A DNA stretch of 64,000 nt from Gymnopus androsaceus JB14 (GCA_009733575.1 ML769479.1:81421-145420); one strand, 5' to 3'. Shown: positions 1 through 11,838, numbered from the stretch's first letter. Numbers and translations: made by a program. Notes: generated by a model from the letters alone, not told the origin.

Positions 1-76
1 CCCATCACCCTAGTGTAACTTTTTTATAAAGTCTAACATAACCCAGATGCAACTTTCATTACATTTCATTACAGTT
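1..76. repeat. Degenerate short direct repeats, left flank of fold-back element
   Basis: This stretch carries CATCACCC-type and AACCCAGATGCAACTTTCATT-like motifs that recur in the same orientation to the right of the palindrome at 2735-2880 and once more near 8750. No ORF is present. The spread of the motif suggests the fold-back is embedded in an older, AT-rich repeat family, but no family name is recognised. Confidence 0.5.
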
Positions 77-2720
77 TATATTCATGTTAGATAGGCCAAA
101 GTGTAACAATCCAGTATCTAATATGAAGTAAATCCACAGGATATCCAGGGCCATGGATTCCAGGGCACCAGGACCTCTGGCACCTCTGGATTCCAGATGT
201 CCTGGATTCCATGTCTCCTTAGTATTGGCAACCAAATAGGTATTGATAGTGAGAGTGATGATGGTCTCATCTAGTCATCTGACAACCTATCTCTACTGAT
301 CCCATCAACAATCATGTGACACTGTCACACAGTACAAATTGATACTTTTGAAACAGTGATTGATCATTACAGTGATGACTTTGTCATCTACACTGAGCAA
401 CCTACCTCTGCTGATCCCATCAGCACTCATGTGACACTGTCACACAAACTATAAAGTAAGCTTTTGATACTATGAGGATGGATCCCAGAAGGAGACCTAG
501 GGATAAGGTAAACTGTGTAAGCAGTGTGACAGTGTCACATGTTTCACATGACAAAAAGTCGGGCATGAGGTGCCATAATTAGTGAAAAAAATGATGAAAA
601 ATGATGAAAATATTCATAGGATGGGTTTGCAGCTGTACATGACTTTTAATAGTAGTCTATGAATCCATGAACTATAATATACTAGTCCATGGATTCATGA
701 ACTAATGAATATGCTATCTATGGAATCCACGAACTAGTGCATTTACTAGTCCATGGATTCCATGAACTAGTGCATTTAGTAGTTCATGATCCATGAACTA
801 GTACATTTAGTAGTCCATGATCATGAACTAGTGCATTTAGTAGTCATGATTCCATGAACTATACATTACTAGTCATGATCCATGAACTAATGAATATACT
901 ACTCCATGGAATCCATGAACTAGTACATTGACTAGTCCATGATTCATGAACTAGTGCATTACTACTCCATGGAATCCATGAACTATGAATATACTACTCC
1001 ATGAATCCATGAACTAGTACATTGACTAGTCCATGATCCATGACTAAGATAATACTCCATGAATCCATGAACTAGTAGTACATGACTAGTCCATGGATCC
1101 GTGAACTAGTATACTGGTACTATTACACCATTAGATTAGTTAGCAGTACAAGTCACTAGTACTAGGACAACCATTAGATGAGTTACCAGTCTGACTTATT
1201 GGTACTACTACAACCATTAGATTAGTTACTAGTCCGAGTTATTGGTACTAGTACAACCATTAGATTAGTTACTAGTGTGAGCTATTGGTACAGTTGTACT
1301 AGTGACTAATCTAATGGCTATAGACTAGTTACAAATCTAACGGTTGTAATAGTACCAATAAGTCGGACTAGTAGCTCATCTAACAGTTGTACTAGTACTA
1401 ATAACTTGTACTAGTAACTAATCTAATGGTTGTAGTAATTCCAATAAGTCAAACTAGTAACTCATATAACGGTTGTACTAGTACTAGTAGCTTGTACTGC
1501 TAACTAATCTAATGGTTGTAATAGTACCAATAAGTTGGACTAGTAACTAATCTAATGGTTGTGCTAGTACCAATAACTTGGACTAGTAACTGATCTAATG
1601 GTTGTAATAGTACCAATAAGTCGGACTAGTAACTCATTTAATGGTTGTAGTAGTACCAATAAGTTGGACTAGTAACTCAGTAACTAATCTAATGGTTGTA
1701 ACAGTACCAATAACTCGGACTAGTACCTAATCTAATGGTTGTAATAGTACCAATAAGTCATACTAGTAAGCCATCTAACAGTTGTACTAGTACCAATAAC
1801 TCGGTCTAGTAACTGATCTAATTGTAGTAATAGTACCAGTAATTTATACTAGTTCATGGAATCCATAGACTAGTATATTTCGTAGTTCATTGAATCCATA
1901 GACTAGTACAGCTACTAGTTCATGAATTCCATGGAGTAGTATATTCAACAGCTCATGGACTAGTCAATGTACTAGTTCATGGAATCCATGGAGTAGTAAA
2001 TGTACTAGTTCATGGATTCCATGGAGTAGTATATTCATTAGTTCGTGGAATCCATGGACTAGTACATGCACTAGTTCGTGGATTCCATAGACTAGCATAT
2101 TCATAAGTTCATGGAATCCATGGACTAGTACATTTACTAGTTCATGGATTCCATGGACTACTATTAAAAGTCATGTACAGGCTGCAAACCCATCCTATGA
2201 ATATTTTCATGATTTTTCATGATTTTTTCACTAATTATGGCACCTCATGCCCGACTTTTGCATGTGACACATGTGACACTGTCACACTGCTTACACAGTT
2301 TACCTTATCCCTAGGTCTCCTTCTGGGATCCATCCTCATAGTAATCAAAAGCTTAATTTATAGTTTGTGTGACAGTGTCACATGAGTGCTGATGGGATCA
2401 GCAGAGGTAGGTTGCTTGGTGTAGATGACAAAGTCTTCACTGTAATGATCAATCACTATCTCAAAAATATCAATTTGTACTGTGTGACAGTGTCACATGA
2501 TTGTTGATGGGATCAGTAGAGATAGGTTGTCAGATGACTAGATGAGACCATCATCACTCTCACTATCAATACCTATTTGGTTGCCAATACTAAGGAGACA
2601 TGGAATCCAGAGGTGCCAGAGGTCCTGGCACCCTGGAATCCATGGCCCTGGATATCCTGTGGATTTACTTCATATTAGATACTGGATTGTTACACTTTGG
2701 CCTATCTAACATGATATAAA
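77..2720. mobile_element. Giant imperfect palindrome / fold-back element (about 2.6 kb)
   Basis: The left arm (about 77-660) is the reverse complement of the right arm (about 2160-2720) almost base for base. For example CAGGATATCCAGGGCCATGG on the left is mirrored by CCATGGCCCTGGATATCCTG on the right. The middle is filled with short repeats that are themselves arranged head-to-head around a centre near 1290-1310. No credible protein is encoded; the 70-codon ORF in the right arm is simple arm sequence. Fold-back transposons with long TIRs and internal satellite repeats have this architecture. I could not find a convincing target-site duplication, so the exact ends are uncertain by a few bases. 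Confidence 0.85.
655..2165. repeat. Internal satellite repeats of the fold-back element
   Basis: Two repeat types are arranged symmetrically. About 655-1105 and 1850-2165 hold units built on TAGTCCATGGATTCCATGAA and its complement, spaced about 30-45 bp and rich in ACTAGT and CCATGG. About 1105-1850 holds units built on CCAATAAGTCGGACTAGTAA and ATCTAATGGTTGTA, period roughly 45 bp; their orientation flips near 1300. The unit edges are degenerate and no coding frame is kept. Confidence 0.8.
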
Positions 2721-2734
2721 TTGTGGTAGCCTGG

Positions 2735-2885
2735 AATGTACATTTAGCATCACCCAAATGTTAATTCCATTAAATTTAGCATTACCCAAGCATAAATTTT
2801 GTTAAATTTAATGTCACTCCAGCACAGCTTTCATTGAATATATGTAGCATCACCCAGGTGTAACTTTCATTCAATTTAATATTGT
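2735..2885 (+). repeat. Three to four degenerate ~45-bp direct repeats
   Basis: TAGCATCACCCAAATGTTAA, TAGCATTACCCAAGCATAAA, and TAGCATCACCCAGGTGTAAC each open a unit that ends in CATT(A/C)AATTTAA. The same unit occurs left of the palindrome at 1-76. Together they bracket the fold-back. Confidence 0.55.
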
Positions 2886-3414
2886 GACCCTGTAAGTGTT
2901 TCCCCTTACCCTCGCCTTCCCTGAAGTGCACCACACATACCTATCTGCTCTGCATACATAGACCTTAGGAGCTTGCAGGGTTAAATAACTTAGTTAAGAC
3001 ACAGGAATGACAGACCTGGCAGGCACCATGTGATCATACCAAAATCTTACTATCTTAGAACTGTTTGCGAGACAGCTACGTTCTCTTTTTTAAAAATTCC
3101 TACTGGGGCTTTAAAGATATAAGGTACATCTTTAAAGCCCCAGTAGAGTTTTGTTAAAAGTGGTTTTTGTGGTCTTGCAAAAGCTTTTAGTATTTTGTTG
3201 CATCATGTGGTGCCTACTGGAACTGTCGCTCCTGTATCTTAGGCATATATGAAGGATCTCACTCTGTCTCAGATTAAGTATATTGTACTACATAACTGGT
3301 TTTTGGCTTACCAACACAGCAAGCTACTTAATAATTATATGAGGATCTTTAGAGTCCTGTTCATCAGGGAAAATGGTCTGGGCTCAGGGTTGGCCTTGGG
3401 TTGGCCCACAGTGA
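2886..3414. other. Non-coding spacer with one strong hairpin
   Basis: No ORF here shows codon structure or a recognisable domain. The only clear structure is a perfect 19-bp inverted repeat at 3100-3118 and 3128-3146 (arm CTACTGGGGCTTTAAAGAT) with a 9-nt loop, listed separately. Confidence 0.5.
3100..3146. repeat. Perfect 19-bp stem, 9-nt loop hairpin
   Basis: CTACTGGGGCTTTAAAGAT at 3100-3118 is the exact reverse complement of 3128-3146. It could be a tiny fold-back insertion or a regulatory hairpin. Nothing flanking it identifies a host gene. Confidence 0.8.
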
Positions 3415-3607
3415 CCCAAGGAGACTTAAGGATACTTGAGGATACCCAGGTCTCCCAGACCATCTAGGTCACCTAGGTTGCCTCAGTTTGCCTAGGATTT
3501 AGGGATAGACTTTGGGGGCCTGAGGCAACCTGAATTAACCTGAGGTAACCTGAGGTGAGGTAGCCTGAGGTAGTCTGAGGCAGTCTGGGAGATCTGAGGT
3601 GACCAGG
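3415..3607. repeat. CCTGAGG/CCTAGG-rich palindromic repeat, left half, split by hAT insertion
   Basis: This segment is packed with GGTAACCTGAGG, TAGCCTGAGG and CACCTAGGTTGCCTCA words. The continuation (GGTGGTCTAGGTCTCCTAGG) lies at 8371-8420 beyond the hAT element, so the transposon landed in it. Its composition resembles the TA-flanked palindromic MITEs at 35830-36224 and 40070-40465, but it is too diverged to call the same family firmly. Confidence 0.55.
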
Positions 3608-4318
3608 ATGATCAGTAGTGATAAGCACGGGGATGGACTCCCACAGCGGGCCGTGGGTATGGGGGACCACAGGTATGGGTTGAGTAACAATTTTTTACTC
3701 AACCCGTGATACCCATGTACCTCAAAAACCAGCCTACCCCTCGGAATTTCATTAAATTTGAAGGTTTGATTGGATTTAATGTCCTCGGAAGGACCAGATT
3801 GAGTGTGGCATTCGTGGCAATTACAATAGATAAGACCACTTTTTAAGTTGTTCCTCCTCAAAATTCTGTTACAACTTGGTATGAACTGAGAGTGCACTGA
3901 GAGTGCACCTTTGGAATAATCCAATGCACATACATACTCTAATTAGGATGAAGGCAAGTCATGGCATTTTCATTTAAGTGCTTACTAAAATCCTGATTAC
4001 ATCAAAAGTCACAACTTACATCTTCTCCGTTATCTATCACCGCAAGGTACAAATCATGATCCTGGAGGTGTACAAATACACTTCACTTCCCTCTCAGCCC
4101 ACCATCTCACCAGCTATCTCACTTTCTTCTACCCCGCCTTTGCTTTTTATTTCATTTATCAATCCAATTACAGAATTTTGGCACTGGCAAACAGTGTGCG
4201 TTGTCTTGTACCCTGCCCCCTCATTGGATTTACACCTTGCACATCTTTCCTCCGAGGCTCCGACTTCTCCCAGCTCCTCAATGTAGCCACCACAATCCTG
4301 TCCATCCCATTACCCACT

Positions 4319-4336
4319 TAGGTAGGTAGGTAGGTA
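4319..4336. repeat. (TAGG)n microsatellite
   Basis: Four consecutive TAGG units lie in the 5' non-coding part of the hAT element. Confidence 0.85.
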
Positions 4337-4395
4337 AACCGGCACAGTCCCATTGAGAAACAGCTGGGTTCCACGCAACACTCATAGCGCCTAAT

Positions 4396-4775
4396 ATCTT
4401 CTTCCGTTTGTCATGAGTCACTGAAACTTCCGTTTTTGGGGAGAATGATTATACTGGATTCATGTATGTGTCCATCTTATCTGTTGATTTATTTCCAGTT
4501 GAATAAAACTTTCATTGTAGATTGGTTTTGAGGGTCATGCAAGTATATTCATTGTTCCCTATACTACTTATTCCCTTAGTACTTACTCACTTAGCTTCTT
4601 CCGTTTATTGTGAGTTGCTGAAACTTCCGTTTTTAGGGGACAAAGATAGTACTGGATTCCTGTACATGTCTGTCTTATCTGCCAATTTATTTCAAGTCGA
4701 TTGAAATTTCCATTGTAGATTGGTTTTGAGGGTTATGCTAGGATATTCATTGTTCCCTGTACTACATATTCCCTA
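4396..4775 (+). promoter_or_regulatory. Tandem duplication (~198-bp period) ahead of the hAT transposase
   Basis: The block that starts CTTCTTCCGTTTGTCATGAG near 4398 recurs at about 4595 as CTTCTTCCGTTTATTGTGAG. The two stay alignable to GATATTCATTGTTCCCTGTA. Each copy repeats CTGAAACTTCCGTTTTT and TAGATTGGTTTTGAGGGT. The second copy runs directly into a TATA-like CTATAAAAG at about 4774, roughly 55 bp before the first ATG of the transposase at 4830. A duplicated promoter or transposase-binding region is the simplest reading. Confidence 0.7.
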
Positions 4776-4829
4776 TAAAAGTTTCTTTTTTTTCACTTTC
4801 TAAAACATCTCTCACCTTCCTTCTCTGAT

Positions 4830-7800
4830 ATGTTGAAACGCTGCCATGCTTCCATCTCCTCAGACAGTAGCTCTGAATCACGCACAAGGTGTTCAAGCAA
4901 GATTGCAAGTGTTGCCTCAACTGTTGGCTGTGGCACTAAACGGGTTCTCTCATTCATGACCCCTCGCAAGAGCACTCAGAAAGGTATGACCAGTGACACC
5001 CCCCATAAGTCTTGAGGAAGAGCTTCCTCTGTGGGATCTGTACAGAGCGTAGCTTTGCATGGAAGTAAGTATTCTATCTTGTATCACATTCATGACTAAC
5101 TGTGATCTTTGTTGAACCCTTAGGTGCATTGTCAGCCACTTTGAACAAGACTAGAGGCTCTAACGCCAGTATGTGGATGTTGCCTAGATCAATTTTTGTT
5201 ACTGACTCACTTGCATAGGTTCATTCTGGTTCAATGATACAGACTCAATTCCCCCCTCTGATGCTGGTGATGATAAAGACAACCCCCTCTCTCTCTCTGA
5301 TGATGAGGGCGAGAATGCTGATGACTCGAACAAGGGCAATGGTCACACTGCTAGCCAGGAACAGTCCAACTTGGCCAATCCTAGCAATCAAGACAAGCTT
5401 GGTGAGTCACTTTACTGTTCATAGACTATCATCTACTGATTTTTGATGTACAGCTGACATTAAGAAGACTTGGACCAGTCCTATCTATGCTTTCTACAAG
5501 GGCAACATAGAAATTGAGTACCACAATGAGAAATTGCACCATGTTTTCATCTGCAGTGCTCGTGGCTGTGGTTGCCGAGTTCTCAGGAATACCACAACAA
5601 AGGATGCAAAATCCACAAAAAGTCTCCACACTCATGTGAAGAAGGGCTGGGGAGACAAGACTGTAGATGCTGCAACTGACTTGAAAAGTCTAGCAAAGGC
5701 TTGGGAGCTAGTCAGGAAGCATGGGAAGTTAAAGAATAGTCAATTTACAGATGCATTCAAGTCCACTGGGCATGATGTCTATTCACATATTCCCCTTACA
5801 CAAGCTGAAACTCAGTGAGTGCTCCAGTAGTTAATGTTCCATTTAATCAAGTACTTAGAATCTTTTTTTAAGGGTGGAATTCGTTTGTTGGGTATCTGAG
5901 AGCCTCCGTCCCTTTAACATTGCTCTGGACCAATGGTCTAATCATCTCATGAAGACCGGTTGCCCTGAATGTTATGTTCCTCATCCTTCTACAGTCACTC
6001 ATGATACCAGATATTTATTCATCAAAACTCGCAAGTGTATAGCTAAGAAACTACGAGTAAGTCTTGTGCTCATCCTTTCATTATTCATTGAGCTCATTTT
6101 CTGTTCTAGGCCCAAGAAGCATGCATCAGCATTGCTACTGATGCATGAACCTCACCAAACCATTAGGCATATGTTGCTGTCATTGGGCATTAGGAAGAAG
6201 ATGGAGCACAGGTTAATATGGTATTGGATTTCATTGAGGTTCCTCGTATACGTGAAACCTTATGCATATCTCATGTAACACACTGATTTGTTTTTGTTCA
6301 AGTCTCACACAGGCAAGAATCTTGCAAAGGTACTTGCAACTGTTGCAGAAGATTTTGGTATTCAAGATCAGGTCATCAGCGTTGTTGCTGATAATGCTTT
6401 GAACAATGACTCGTTAATCGACTGCATTACTTCTTGGGCGAAGAGGACTGCACACAGTGCTTCGCCCATATCATCAACCTTGTTGCCAAATCCCTCTTAC
6501 GCATGTTCAATCCACCCAGCAAACCCTCCAATGACAACAGAGATGATGATGATGGCACGTATGATCTTGACAAGCTTTTGCAACAGCTCAACAACATTGA
6601 ACACTTGACTCCAGAGTGTGATGATGTGGACAATGACTTTGATGCTTTGGCTGAGATGCTCAAGGATGAATGCAAAATGTTCCTGAATAAGACTAAGGAG
6701 ATACATCAAGCATTGTCAAAGGTAAGTAATATTCATGCAACATTGTGGAAGTTGCTGAACATTATTATATTCAGCTTTGTTGCATCTCTAACAAAACAAT
6801 TAACACCAAGTACCAAACTTCTCCCTGCATGGAAGGAAACCATTGTATCACTCTCTCTGACCCCAAAACAAATCCCTCGCGACATCAAAACATGCTGGAA
6901 CTCAACCTTTGACCTCCTCAATATGGCATTGCACTACCGACCTGCAATTGTTCAACATGTTGCAGACCATCAAGAAGAGCTAGCTGGTTGTATTCTCTCA
7001 TGTCTCGAATGGGAAATTGTTGAGAATCTTTGAGATGTCTTACAGGTAAGTTTAATGCAATGACTCATGACCATAACCTTTCGCTCATATTCAACAGGCT
7101 TTTAAAGATGCAACACTCTATTTCTCTTGTGATTCCACCATGTTAGCCACTGTTATTCCTGCCATGGATAAGCTCGACTCGCTCCTTGCCACTAGTATCC
7201 TGAAAAAGAAGGATTCAAAAGTGGAATTTGCTGTTCCAATGAAAATTGCTCTCCTTGCTGCAAAAGATATGCTTAATCGTTATTACTCACATACTGACCT
7301 CACAAGGGTCTACCATGTTGCAATGAGTAAGATTTTTGTTTCCCCAGTGAATATTTTATTTTCTTAATCACTCATATCCTCTTTGATAGTTTTTCATCTG
7401 CGGTACAAACTTGGTTACTTTGAAGACAATAATTGGGATGCAGGTGATATTGCAGAAGATATCTTTAAGGAGTATAGCAAGGCTTTTATGACAGCTACTG
7501 GCTCGGATGAGGAAGATAATAAAGTGGTACACTATTGTTTGATTTTTTAATACTCAAGTATTCATGGATGCTGTATAAAGGTATCAAAGGCAACACCCAT
7601 CTCTTCAAATATGTTTGATGAGATGGAAATTGACAACGAGTCTGCAATTGGGTCATCAAGAGTATTTAATGAGTTACAGAGTTACTTAAATGAACCACGT
7701 GCCACTGGTGTTGATGATGTTCTCAAAATGATGGGTTGGCCAGGCTGAGAAATACCCAGTCCTTTCATGTATGGCTCGGGACTATCTGTCTATTCCTTGT

Positions 7801-8088
7801 ATGTGCATGATTATCTTTCTATTAATCTTTGGTTCTAATTGTGATCTTTAATAGCTACATCAGTCTTTGTTGAACGGCAGTTTAGTTGTGGGCATTTGCT
7901 GATCAAGCATTTGCAACTGACTTTCAGGAGAGACTGCATGTGCTCTCATGTGCTTAGGGAGCTGGAGCATTTGTGGTCTTATTAACAATGAAGATATGAA
8001 AAAGGTGACAACGTTGGATGAGGTTGATCCAAAATCAGGAGATACTGATGATGTACCAATGCCACATACGGGTGTAGATGTCTTGTGA
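4830..8088 (+). pseudogene. hAT-family transposase, multi-exon, degenerate
   Basis: Parts in order: a Ser-rich N-terminus from 4830; an acidic linker; a cysteine/histidine block (CSARGCGCRV near 5552, then HTHVK) that fits a BED-type zinc finger; the SESLRPFNIAL segment near 5900; a relic of the DAWTSPNH catalytic region near 6125, with TGA in place of the Trp codon; an aspartate-bearing VVADNALNND near 6380; CFAHIINLVAKSLL near 6450; CWNSTFDLLNMAL near 6895; and the C-terminal dimerisation domain (MARDYLS near 7775, then SVFVERQFSCGH near 7865). Canonical introns separate many pieces, for instance about 5403-5452 and 6720-6772. Frameshifts near 6430 and 7740 and several in-frame stops show it is dead. 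The order of motifs is diagnostic of hAT transposases; the exon joins are my reading. Confidence 0.88.
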
Positions 8089-8370
8089 ATTGTTACAATA
8101 TTCTACTCTCTACTTAGATTCTACTTAGATTTTGTATGATTTTTTTGTTATTATTTATTGATATGGTTTTTGTATTAAAGATTCCACTTCCACAACAAAA
8201 CCTACAGGTGCCAAAAACACTTTTTTAAACTTGAAATTAGGTAATGGGCTTGTATGGGTTTTGCAGGTTGAGGGAGACCCATGAGCCTGTGAAACCCCTT
8301 AACCCGTTCCAGGGGTACGGGATTGATTCAATGACCCCGTGGGAACCTCCTGCTTATCACTAATGATCAG

Positions 8371-9642
8371 GGTGGTCTAGGTCTCCTAGGTCATGCAGGT
8401 TCACTGAGGTTCAAAGCATTTTTGCTGATGTTGATTACATGCATCAACTTATTCACAAGTTATTTTTCACAGAATTTCCAAGATTATCCTGCTTCATAGC
8501 CTAAATTTTATGGGATTGCAGTAAGTATGTTTGTATTGCATATGTACAGTCTTGTGGAATTTTTTCTCTAATTAGTAATCTTAATAAGTACTTATTGCAA
8601 TACACAAATTCCCTAATCTGGCTTGTGGTGAGCATGTAAATGAGTGTGGCATGCAAGTGGTGCAGCTGCTGCAATTATTTTGAATGAGAAGTAAGTATGG
8701 TTAATACTGCCATGGTAGAGTACACCAGGGTAACACTAAATATTTGGCATCACCCAAGTGTCACCTGGTGTAATTCAAAGTAACCATTACATTGGGGTCA
8801 CGCTGAAAGCTATAGGCCCATTTGGAATTACTAGTACTGCTTACTTGAAGCTTGGTGGAGGTGTAGCCGGTGCTGGCGCCAGTGTTGGGGAAGGTGCAGG
8901 AGGGATGCAAGGGATGTATATGAGTCCAATGCATGGTGGGAGGGGAAGGGGAGGGGGTGTGTGAACACCTAGGAAGAAAGGGACACAGGGCAGGGAACGT
9001 TGGCTAGGTTTGATCCGTGGTCAGTAAAAAAAAGAAGCTAGCTAGCTAGCTCCCAAGGGTTGTTATACTCCGCTATGATATTCTATGCTATAGCCTATTC
9101 TATGTTTCTTTCCATTTTGTTTTTGCCTTGCAAGTATCATTGCTCCAATTCCTCATGTTTGAGTTTTTTTCATTTCAGTATGACTGCACAATGCTTGCAA
9201 ATGTGAATGTTTACATACATATGGTGGGATCAGTGTTCATGTTTGTGTTTTGTGTTGCGTTAGGTACATAAAGTACTGTGCGTGGTGCTCTTTACCTTTT
9301 TGTTGTATATTGTTCAACTCGAGCCATCATCAGCAAGGCCTGCTGGGAGTTTAGAACAGTAATGAGGCACATCCTCCAGATTTGCTTGCACGCACTGTAT
9401 TAATTTCACCAACCAACCACCGTATATGAATAAATCTACATACAAGAAATTGTAAATATCTACTGTGGCTTGTGAGATCAGCTTTGACCGGCATACCAAC
9501 ACTCACCTGACACTAGTCATCAACACACTGGCACAAATACAAACTAGCCCATCCAGAAGAAATGGTCACACATTGGGCCCCCAGCACTGCTAGCGTTTCA
9601 TACACTGGCAGCATTAAAACCTCTTGCATTTTGCTGATACAG
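8371..9642. other. Non-coding, repeat-derived spacer
   Basis: The first ~50 bp are the right half of the CCTGAGG/CCTAGG repeat. Another copy of the CATCACCCAAGTGT motif lies at about 8750. A Gly-rich 68-codon ORF at 8758-8964 is low complexity and was not accepted. A short CTAG run lies at about 9037-9050. No gene is supported. Confidence 0.5.
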
Positions 9643-9727
9643 TTGGGATGTTTTGGGCTGGCAAATTTTGCCGTAGTTTGTAGCAAAATTTGCTTGAAAT
9701 AGTACATGCTCTTCTGCACCATTCCCC

Positions 9728-11716
9728 ATGGTGCGCACAAAGCGCAAGTCGAATTCAGCATGCTCTAAGTCCTCTACCCTGACATTTAATGGACCCAAAT
9801 TTAAATTCACCCCAAACTCTATCACCAAATTAATCACATCTACTCTTAAACACAAGCCCTATTGCTGGCCACATAAGCAGAAAACGCAAGGATGGAAGGC
9901 TGTTGCAGATGATTTAAACAATGCAACTGAGTCTGCTGCTGTCTTAACACATGCCACTGCCCATCGCAAGATTGAATCACTCCTGAATCTTTGTCGTGTA
10001 AGTTATTGACTTTGTTGTTCTGCATGTGCACCACCTTGTTAACATGCTTAACTGTATTTCTAGCCAGGCAAAACAGGACCCAACATGCAGACTAAATTCA
10101 CTGAGGAGGAATGGATTGAATTCTCATCTATCCTAGACTCATTATACTCTGACTATGAAATGCATGAGGAGGAGAAGGTCAAAGAGAAGGGTGAAAAGGA
10201 TGAGGAGTATGTTCATTGGCTTTGCTGTGAGCACTGGTAATGACACCCAGATCAATGTCCATTTGTACTTGTTTGGTCTCCAATAGCATTTGATATTGTT
10301 GATAGTACAGACGTTTATCCCCTTGTACTAGCATTCTAGAGTCACCAAGTTGCATCAGAAGCGTGAATTATTGTTAGTACTTGACCTCCTAATATATGAC
10401 AATGAAAATTATACAAAATTATACACTATAATGACAAAAATGTGATAGAAAATTAATCCCGATTATATCCTACTTCCTTCGCCTCTTCAATATCACTTTC
10501 CACCTCCATTAGAATGCATCTGCTCGTGTCTTTTCAGCAGTGACATGGTCCTGAGAGCTGATAATCACGTGGGAATGATGATCTGTTGAGGGTCTCTGTT
10601 GAACAGGAGATTTCTGATTTTCTTTGTGTTTTCCCGATCCTAACAAGTGGAAAGCATGCGACTTTTTGGGTTTTCTCAACGAATATTGGTATGAGGTACA
10701 TCCCTGGGACATTGCGCCATCCATAGAACGCATCAAAGGTGAGATGGTCAAATTGAAAGGCGCATTTTGCCGTTACGTAACAAAATGAAGTGTAATTCCG
10801 ATGTCGGTAGTAAATCATACTTTGTGCTATGTCTTTAAATTGTATTGCCCTCAAACAATTTTCCGAGCCCGGAGAGACATATTCTATAGGGATGTATGGG
10901 GCCAGTTTTTTTGACCCAGTCCCAAAACATCTTACTTCGTGCTTAACTGTAAGTTCACAAAATTTCAAACACAACTTGTAAAAATTCTGCTGCCATAGAT
11001 CCTTGTAGTTTCATATTCTGAACAACTTTCCCCACATTAATTTGTCCATTGACTGACTTGGTGGACCATAAAAGCTCAGTTACTTGACGAGTATTGCAAA
11101 GAGATGCCCTGGCAGATGTCAAAACAAAGACAAACAGACAGGAGTTTTGGTGTGATTGCCAGTGCTCACTTGCTGCATCCACTTCAACACTGAAAAAATT
11201 TTCAGGCTGCACTTCAGCTCCAGCATGCTGGACAACAGGCTTGAAAGTGTGGGATGGAAGGGCTCAGTCTAACAAACCAAGCTCAGCAAAAACACCACAA
11301 AAAGCAGAATGAATTGTGAAAATAAGAAGGCAGATACTCCGGAAAGTGACACTGATGGCTCGGATTCAGGCTCTGATGGAGAATGTATGTCTCTTTCTCT
11401 TGTTTTTGTCTTTAAATCCTAAATCATTGTTTCAGATTCACTGTCTACTCCATCAGAAGGCTCAACAAGTAGCTCTTCCTCTACTTCATCTATGCAGTCC
11501 GAGTCTTCAGCACATTGTGTAAAACCAACAGGTCCACTTCATGACATGTTAAATCAGTTTATGAATGTACAGAACCACGTAACAACTATTCAACATCTTA
11601 CCACTCAATCCCTTCTTTTGCAATCTCTTGAGAAGCAGGGTGAGGTGATAGGGCTGCTTTCGGGCTGGGAACAATCTTCTGCAAGATCTGAATGCTACTA
11701 TGAGGGCCCAGAATAA
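9728..11716 (+). pseudogene. Myb/SANT-like DNA-binding protein of a Harbinger element
   Basis: The first exon (9728-9997) encodes a basic N-terminus and GWKAVADDLNNA, a tryptophan-centred helix typical of SANT-like domains. After an intron (donor GTAAGT at 9998, acceptor before 10064) it continues TKFTEEEWIEFSSIL and a charged coiled-coil-like stretch (HEEEKVKEKGEKDEE) near 10170. Possible later exons at 11316-11380 (acidic DTDGSDSGSD) and 11440-11716 (Ser-rich, then a Gln-rich helix) resemble the C-terminal part of such proteins. The stretch 10210-11150 between them does not read as this protein and holds an opposite-strand ORF, so the gene looks interrupted. In PIF/Harbinger elements a Myb-like partner assists the transposase in DNA binding; the role here is inferred from that. 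Confidence 0.5.
10534..11212 (-). pseudogene. Unrecognised ~230-codon ORF pair, one frameshift
   Basis: Two minus-strand frames abut near 10960-10970: an upstream part starting at 11212 and a downstream part ending at 10534. A single-base shift would join them. The downstream part has ordinary, non-repetitive composition with aromatic-rich segments such as SMIYYRHRNYTSFCY and DAFYGWRNVPGMYLIPI. I do not recognise the family. It sits where the Myb-like gene appears interrupted, so it may be inserted DNA. Confidence 0.35.
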
Positions 11717-11838
11717 TATAGATGCTGCTGCTGAGACAGAGAAGGAGAACACCTGAGCCATAGCAAGCTAAATTGAACACAAACTACACTGTATATAGTC
11801 CCAAGTAGGCAGTAATGTACATAGAATCAAACAAAATA

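Larger units (their letters stand above)
3616..8362 (+). mobile_element. hAT DNA transposon, complete ends, defective (4.75 kb)
   Basis: The ends are a perfect 12-bp terminal inverted repeat, TAGTGATAAGCA at 3616-3627 and its complement at 8351-8362. The flanks are an exact 8-bp duplication ATGATCAG at 3608-3615 and 8363-8370, the length expected for hAT transposition. Inside, in plus orientation, is an intron-containing hAT transposase relic (4830-8088) preceded by a tandemly duplicated 5' region. Intact ends mean it could in principle still be moved by a transposase supplied elsewhere; its own gene is broken. Confidence 0.93.

Noticed and set aside
655..2165. CRISPR-like array
   Set aside because: The repeats are degenerate, palindromic and directly adjacent, without unique spacers, and the genome is eukaryotic.
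8758..8964. Gly-rich 68-codon ORF
   Set aside because: Composition-driven, no start context or partner exon, and it lies in repeat-derived DNA.
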